NCBI GenBank assembly: GCA_007124075.1
Contig: SLFV01000262.1
Location: forward strand, 1-9,975
Length of the DNA stretch: 9,975 nt
Direction: 5' to 3'
DNA from: Roseimaritima sp.
GTDB lineage: Bacteria > Planctomycetota > Planctomycetia > Pirellulales > Pirellulaceae
Shown: piece after piece, positions 6,788 through 9,975 of the stretch
Position numbering within the stretch: the stretch's first letter is position 1
Layout: each line of letters begins with the position of its first letter
Translations under genes and position numbers: made by a program
The notes under the pieces: generated by a model
What the model was told of the DNA's origin: nothing
Database searches by the model: none
What the model saw: the letters and a program-made list of their open reading frames with translations, nothing else

Positions 6788-7918
6788 TTACCCCCCAACG
6801 TAGCGTGCGTAAAGCGACCGAGCGACCGACAGATCGTCGGTTCCCGCAATCACCGCTCGGCCATCGCGGAATAGGGTCAATGTCCGTGATTCGGTGACCA
6901 CCTCGCTGCCGGTCGCTTCGGCAGCGAGATGCAAACGGACAAAGAACGCGTTTTGGTCGACTCTTCCCAGTTCGCTCCATTGACGACCGACCCGCTCCAG
7001 ATCGATCTTGGTTCCGCTGGCAGCGATCTGCACCGCGTTGCGTCCACACAAGACCGTGGATTGATCGCCAGCGGCGGCGGCATTGCCATGCAGGAAATCG
7101 CGTTTTCCCTGCTGGCAGGCCTTGCAGTGCATGGACGCAATCTCGTAACGGCGGAAACGCCCGCCCCAAAGGTCCATCGAATAGACCGCACTGTCAACGC
7201 CATGAAACTGACCCGAGGTGCTGTTGTCCACCTCCCCGTTGTCGTCAGGGCCATTGTTGCCAACATCGCGGGCATCGGGCATCGCACTTAGAAAGCGAAT
7301 CGCCAACATCGCCTGCAAACTGGCAACCAGATGGGTTGCGGCTCCGACCACGCCGACGGTATCGCAAGTCTGCTGCGCTGCCGCTGGCGGCGGTTCGGGG
7401 ATCAAGCAACGAAAACATGGCTGTCCCCGACCGGTCAAAAATGTAGCTTGACCCGTCGCACCCACGCAGCCCCCATGCACCCAGGGCAAGCGGGTTTCTA
7501 GCGAGTAATCATTCAGCAGAAAGCGGATGCCAAAGTTGTCGCTTCCATCTATAACCAACGACGTTCCGGAGAGCATCGATCCGATGGTATCCGCCGTTAC
7601 ATCCACGACGTGCGGCTGGATGTCGATGTCTGAATTGATCCGCCGCAACCGCTCAGCCGCTGCGTCGGCTTTCGCGCGCCCCACGTGCGCGTCCGCCTCG
7701 GTATACAGTGACTGCCGCTGCAGGTTTGACCATTCCACCGTGTCACGATCGATCAACGTCAGTCGCCCCACGCCCGCCCGAGCCAAGATTTCGGCTGCCA
7801 CGCTGCCCAAGGCCCCGCAGCCCAGGATCGCGACGGTGGCGGCAGACAGTCGCTGTTGGCCGGCTTTGCCAATGGCGGGGAAACGGATTTGACGGTCGTA
7901 ACGTTGTTGGCGAGACAT
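6788..7918 (-). CDS. ThiF/MoeB/HesA-family E1-like adenylyltransferase
   Basis: Enzymes of this family adenylate the C-terminal glycine of a small sulfur-carrier protein (ThiS, MoaD or similar) for thiamine, molybdopterin or related sulfur transfer. Residues 1-215 are the E1-like domain: RYDRQIRFPAIG at the N-terminus, nucleotide motif GCGALG (33-38), NLQRQ (65-69), the family lysine Lys83 and DGSDN (124-128). Zinc ligands are the pairs Cys168/Cys171 and Cys265/Cys268, and TCDTVGV contains Cys185 at the position of the family's conserved cysteine. A hydrophilic Gly/Asn/Asp-rich insert (about 217-246) precedes the second CxxC. The C-terminal 90 residues (CGRNAVQI ... SLYARYVGG) resemble a tail found in some ThiF/MoeB proteins, with no rhodanese domain. 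No sulfur-carrier gene lies in the window, so the pathway is undecided. It is divergent from the DUF485/symporter genes; no strong ribosome binding site is seen. Confidence 0.9.
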   Translation of the reverse strand: MSRQQRYDRQIRFPAIGKAGQQRLSAATVAILGCGALGSVAAEILARAGVGRLTLIDRDTVEWSNLQRQSLYTEADAHVGRAKADAAAERLRRINSDIDIQPHVVDVTADTIGSMLSGTSLVIDGSDNFGIRFLLNDYSLETRLPWVHGGCVGATGQATFLTGRGQPCFRCLIPEPPPAAAQQTCDTVGVVGAATHLVASLQAMLAIRFLSAMPDARDVGNNGPDDNGEVDNSTSGQFHGVDSAVYSMDLWGGRFRRYEIASMHCKACQQGKRDFLHGNAAAAGDQSTVLCGRNAVQIAASGTKIDLERVGRQWSELGRVDQNAFFVRLHLAAEATGSEVVTESRTLTLFRDGRAVIAGTDDLSVARSLYARYVGG

Positions 7919-7958
7919 AGCACTAAATCGCGATAGCGAATCAAAATCAAGGAGCAGG

Positions 7959-8075
7959 ATGGCTGATCGGGCGTTGTTTCAGACGTCACGCACGCTGCCA
8001 AAATACGTTAATCTTTGGCATCACGCTTGCGCAACAGCGTGCCTTTGTTTTCTGTTTATGGCGGTTAAACCATGA
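7959..8075 (+). CDS. Possible 38-residue leader peptide of the symporter operon
   Basis: A short ORF starts at the ATG at 7959-7961, four bases after AAGGAG (7949-7954), one of the best ribosome binding sites in the window. It ends in a TGA that overlaps the DUF485 start as ATGA (8072-8075). The predicted peptide begins MADRALFQTSR and ends with a hydrophobic, cysteine- and phenylalanine-containing stretch (ACATACLCFLF). Supporting points are the ribosome site and the exact coupling geometry. Against it, only about 40 bases separate its start from the divergent ThiF-like gene, so its promoter would overlap that gene, and no homologue is recognised. It could equally be untranslated leader. Confidence 0.33.
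   Translation: MADRALFQTSRTLPKYVNLWHHACATACLCFLFMAVKP
8022..8057 (+). terminator. Hairpin plus T-rich tract in the DUF485 leader (attenuator-like)
   Basis: CACGCT (8022-8027) pairs with AGCGTG (8036-8041) around an eight-base loop and is followed by CCTTTGTTTTCTGTTT. The shape resembles a weak intrinsic terminator just 15 bases before the DUF485 start, so if active it would control read-through into the symporter operon. The stem is short and the T tract interrupted, hence low confidence. The 3' arm can also pair with 7990-7997. Confidence 0.3.
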
Positions 8076-8323
8076 GTGTTGCCGATAATCGTCGCTTTAA
8101 CCAGCGTCTGGGCTTGGTCCTGTTTCTCATTTACTCCGGTTTGTATCTGGGGTTCGTGCTATTGTCCGCGTTTGCTCCTACCGTAATGGACCAAAGGCCG
8201 TGGGGTGGCAGCAACCTTGCCATCCTGTACGGGTTTGGCTTGATCCTTGCTGCGTTCGTGTTGGCATTGATTTACGGACTTGCCTGTCGTTCCACGCACC
8301 AGCCAACGGAGCAGGCAGAATGA
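8072..8323 (+). CDS. DUF485 family small inner-membrane protein (YjcH-like)
   Basis: An 83-residue protein with two predicted membrane helices (about 12-34 and 48-71), a short polar N-terminus (MSVADNRRFNQR) and a polar C-terminal tail. Size, the helix-loop-helix layout and the position directly before an ActP-type symporter match DUF485/YjcH proteins, which in many bacteria precede actP and are thought to assist or accompany it. Its biochemical role is not established. The start ATG overlaps the stop of a candidate leader ORF; its own upstream site (GGCGG about nine bases away) is weak. Its stop overlaps the symporter ATG as ATGA, so the two are expected to be translated together. Confidence 0.88.
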   Translation: MSVADNRRFNQRLGLVLFLIYSGLYLGFVLLSAFAPTVMDQRPWGGSNLAILYGFGLILAAFVLALIYGLACRSTHQPTEQAE

Positions 8324-9975
8324 TCTATGACTTTTCGGTTGCGACGTTTGCGATCTTCTTGACTTTCGTGTTGCTCACCGTTGGCATCAGTTTTTGGATG
8401 GGGCGAAAAACGACTTCGTCCGCCGGTTTTTTTGCCGCCCACGGCCAAATACCCTGGTTCGTCAATGGTATCGCCTTTGCAGGGGATTACCTGTCGGCGG
8501 CCTCGTTCCTGGGTATCTGTGGGATGATTGCCAGTTATGGGTATGACGGATTTTTGTACTCGATCGGCTACTTAGCGGGCTGGATCGTGGCCTTGTTTGT
8601 AATTGCCGAACCCATGAAACGGCTGGGCAAGTTCACATTTGCCGACGCCTTGGACTCGCGATTCAATTCTCCAGGCATTAAATTGGCCGTCGGGATCAGC
8701 ACGTTGGTGGTCAGCCTGTTTTACCTGATTCCGCAGATGGTCGGCGCGGGAACGTTGATCCAGCCATTACTGGGGTTGTCCTACTGGGTCGGCGTCGTGA
8801 TGGTTGGGACAGTGGTGATTCTAATCGTCATCACTGCGGGCATGGTTTCGACGACGTGGGTGCAGTTTTTAAAAGGCTCGTTGCTGGTCGTCTTCAGCTT
8901 GGTGTTAACAGCCCTGGTTTTGGCTCGCGGGTTTCACGTTGCCGGCAGCGGTCAGGATGGTCACGTTTTTGAGGTGCTTGGTCCTTTTCCGGGGGCGCCC
9001 TGGGAGGCCTCCGAACTGCTGGGAATGCCGGTGTTGCCTAACGATGATGGTTGGGAGGACCAACCGTTTGTACGGCTGGCCGATGCTGCGGGGGGGTATT
9101 CGATTTACAGTGTTGAAGAAGCGGCGGACGGCGTGTTCCTGATCCAAGCACAAGCGGTTTCGCAGGGACCGCATGGAAAAAGGGTTGGGGGACTTCCGCT
9201 CGGCAGCGGTACGGGGGAACGTTTGTTGCATCCGGTCGGCCATGTCAGTCAATTGCCTGACGGTCAGCAACGTACGGGACCGCTGGGCCCATTGCGGTTC
9301 CTAAACACGCTGTTGGATAGTGAGGTCGTGCTGTGGAAACAGCGTTTTGTTCGCCACGACGATGGCCAGACGACCACGGTCTACTATCAGCAACCGACCG
9401 CCGGCCAACAGATCCTGCGTCCGGGAGAACATCCGGTTTTTTCGGGTATCCGTGGCGGTTCCGATCCCAAGCAGCGGGTTTTGGATCGAATCAATTTTTT
9501 GTCGCTGATGCTGGCGTTGTTTTGCGGAACCGCGTCGCTGCCCCATATCCTGATACGTTACTACACTGTCAAGGACGAAGCGGCGGCCCGGAAAAGCACG
9601 ATTGTTGGGATCGGTAGTATTGGTTGTTTCTACGTGCTGACGCTATACATGGGCCTGGGGGCGATGACCAGTGGTGCGCTGGATTTGCAATCCGACAACA
9701 TGGCTGCGCCTCTATTGGCTCGCAGCCTCAGCCCGGTATTATTCGCGATAATCTCCGCGATTGCCTTCACTACGGTTTTGGGGACCGTCAGTGGTTTGAT
9801 CCTGGCATCCAGCGGCGCGGTCGCTCACGATTTGTTGTGTGGCTATTGTGGTATTCGGATGCATGATTACCAACAGGTCCGAATTGCAAAAATCGCCGCC
9901 GTGGTCGTGGGGACGACCGCCATTGTGCTGGGGATTTTGTTTCAGAACATGAATGTCAGCTACCTAGTCGGCTGG
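8320..9975 (+). CDS. actP: ActP-like sodium/solute symporter with large internal insertion, 3' end outside window
   Basis: A member of the SSS (sodium:solute symporter) family, closest by motif to acetate permease ActP, which takes up acetate and related short organic acids across the inner membrane. I read 552 codons from the ATG at 8320 without a stop; the gene continues past the edge. Typical ActP blocks are AGDYLSAASFLGI (54-66), IPQMVGAGTLIQPLLG (137-152), GTASLPHILIRYYTV (403-417) and AFTTVLGTVSGL followed by SGAVAHDL (482-505). Between the helix ending near 203 and the helix starting near 391 lies a hydrophilic stretch of about 180 residues, far longer than the corresponding ActP loop. 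The reading ends near a helix that is around residue 400 in E. coli ActP, so the full protein should approach 700 residues. GGAG (8308-8311) sits eight bases before the start. Actual substrate is unproven. Confidence 0.92.
   Translation, partial: MIYDFSVATFAIFLTFVLLTVGISFWMGRKTTSSAGFFAAHGQIPWFVNGIAFAGDYLSAASFLGICGMIASYGYDGFLYSIGYLAGWIVALFVIAEPMKRLGKFTFADALDSRFNSPGIKLAVGISTLVVSLFYLIPQMVGAGTLIQPLLGLSYWVGVVMVGTVVILIVITAGMVSTTWVQFLKGSLLVVFSLVLTALVLARGFHVAGSGQDGHVFEVLGPFPGAPWEASELLGMPVLPNDDGWEDQPFVRLADAAGGYSIYSVEEAADGVFLIQAQAVSQGPHGKRVGGLPLGSGTGERLLHPVGHVSQLPDGQQRTGPLGPLRFLNTLLDSEVVLWKQRFVRHDDGQTTTVYYQQPTAGQQILRPGEHPVFSGIRGGSDPKQRVLDRINFLSLMLALFCGTASLPHILIRYYTVKDEAAARKSTIVGIGSIGCFYVLTLYMGLGAMTSGALDLQSDNMAAPLLARSLSPVLFAIISAIAFTTVLGTVSGLILASSGAVAHDLLCGYCGIRMHDYQQVRIAKIAAVVVGTTAIVLGILFQNMNVSYLVGW

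Noticed and set aside
6652..6897. Plus-strand 81-codon frame partly in the intergenic region
   Set aside because: Its second half is antisense to the 3' end of the ThiF-like gene, no ribosome site precedes it, and the peptide is not recognisable.
1..9975. tRNA or rRNA genes, CRISPR arrays, insertion sequences or phage genes
   Set aside because: No tandem spaced repeats, transposase or integrase motifs, terminal inverted repeats, or tRNA-like cloverleaf sequences were seen on either strand.

Overview
The window looks like chromosomal DNA of a planctomycete, most likely of the Rhodopirellula/Pirellulaceae type. This is inferred from gene content: a eukaryotic-like kinase-fold protein with a single membrane anchor, an ABC-2 permease fused to a CPBP protease, and a long ActP-type symporter. 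Moderately high GC and few strong Shine-Dalgarno sites fit. No species-level assignment can be made from sequence alone.

Minus strand, about 6310 down to 1: a tightly packed five-gene cluster reads leftward in the order kinase-fold membrane protein, L-threonylcarbamoyladenylate synthase (t6A tRNA modification), NatA-like ABC ATPase, ABC-2 permease/CPBP protease fusion, and TruB (tRNA pseudouridine 55). TruB runs off the left edge. Junctions are +9, +1, -1 and +1 nt, so this is almost certainly one transcription unit with translational coupling. Two tRNA-modification enzymes bracket a two-gene exporter. The first protein keeps a protein-kinase fold but has lost the catalytic-loop aspartate and the DFG glycine, so it reads as a pseudokinase.

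Middle, 6311-6787: a gene-free stretch of 477 bases between the kinase start and the stop of the next minus-strand gene. It contains short palindromes, an A/T-rich -10-like hexamer and repeats of ACCCTAAG, but no recognisable RNA gene.

Minus strand 6788-7918: a stand-alone ThiF/MoeB/HesA-type E1-like adenylyltransferase with both zinc CxxC pairs and a C-terminal extension.

Plus strand, from about 7959 to the right edge: divergent from the ThiF-like gene lies a DUF485 small membrane protein followed with an ATGA overlap by an ActP-like sodium/solute symporter (incomplete at the edge). A possible 38-residue ORF with a good ribosome binding site precedes DUF485, also with an ATGA overlap, and carries a hairpin followed by a T-rich tract. 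The symporter has an inserted hydrophilic region of about 180 residues that ordinary ActP proteins lack.

Most of the window is recognisable housekeeping and transport. The least explained items are the pseudokinase heading the operon, the symporter insertion, and the leader region of the symporter operon.
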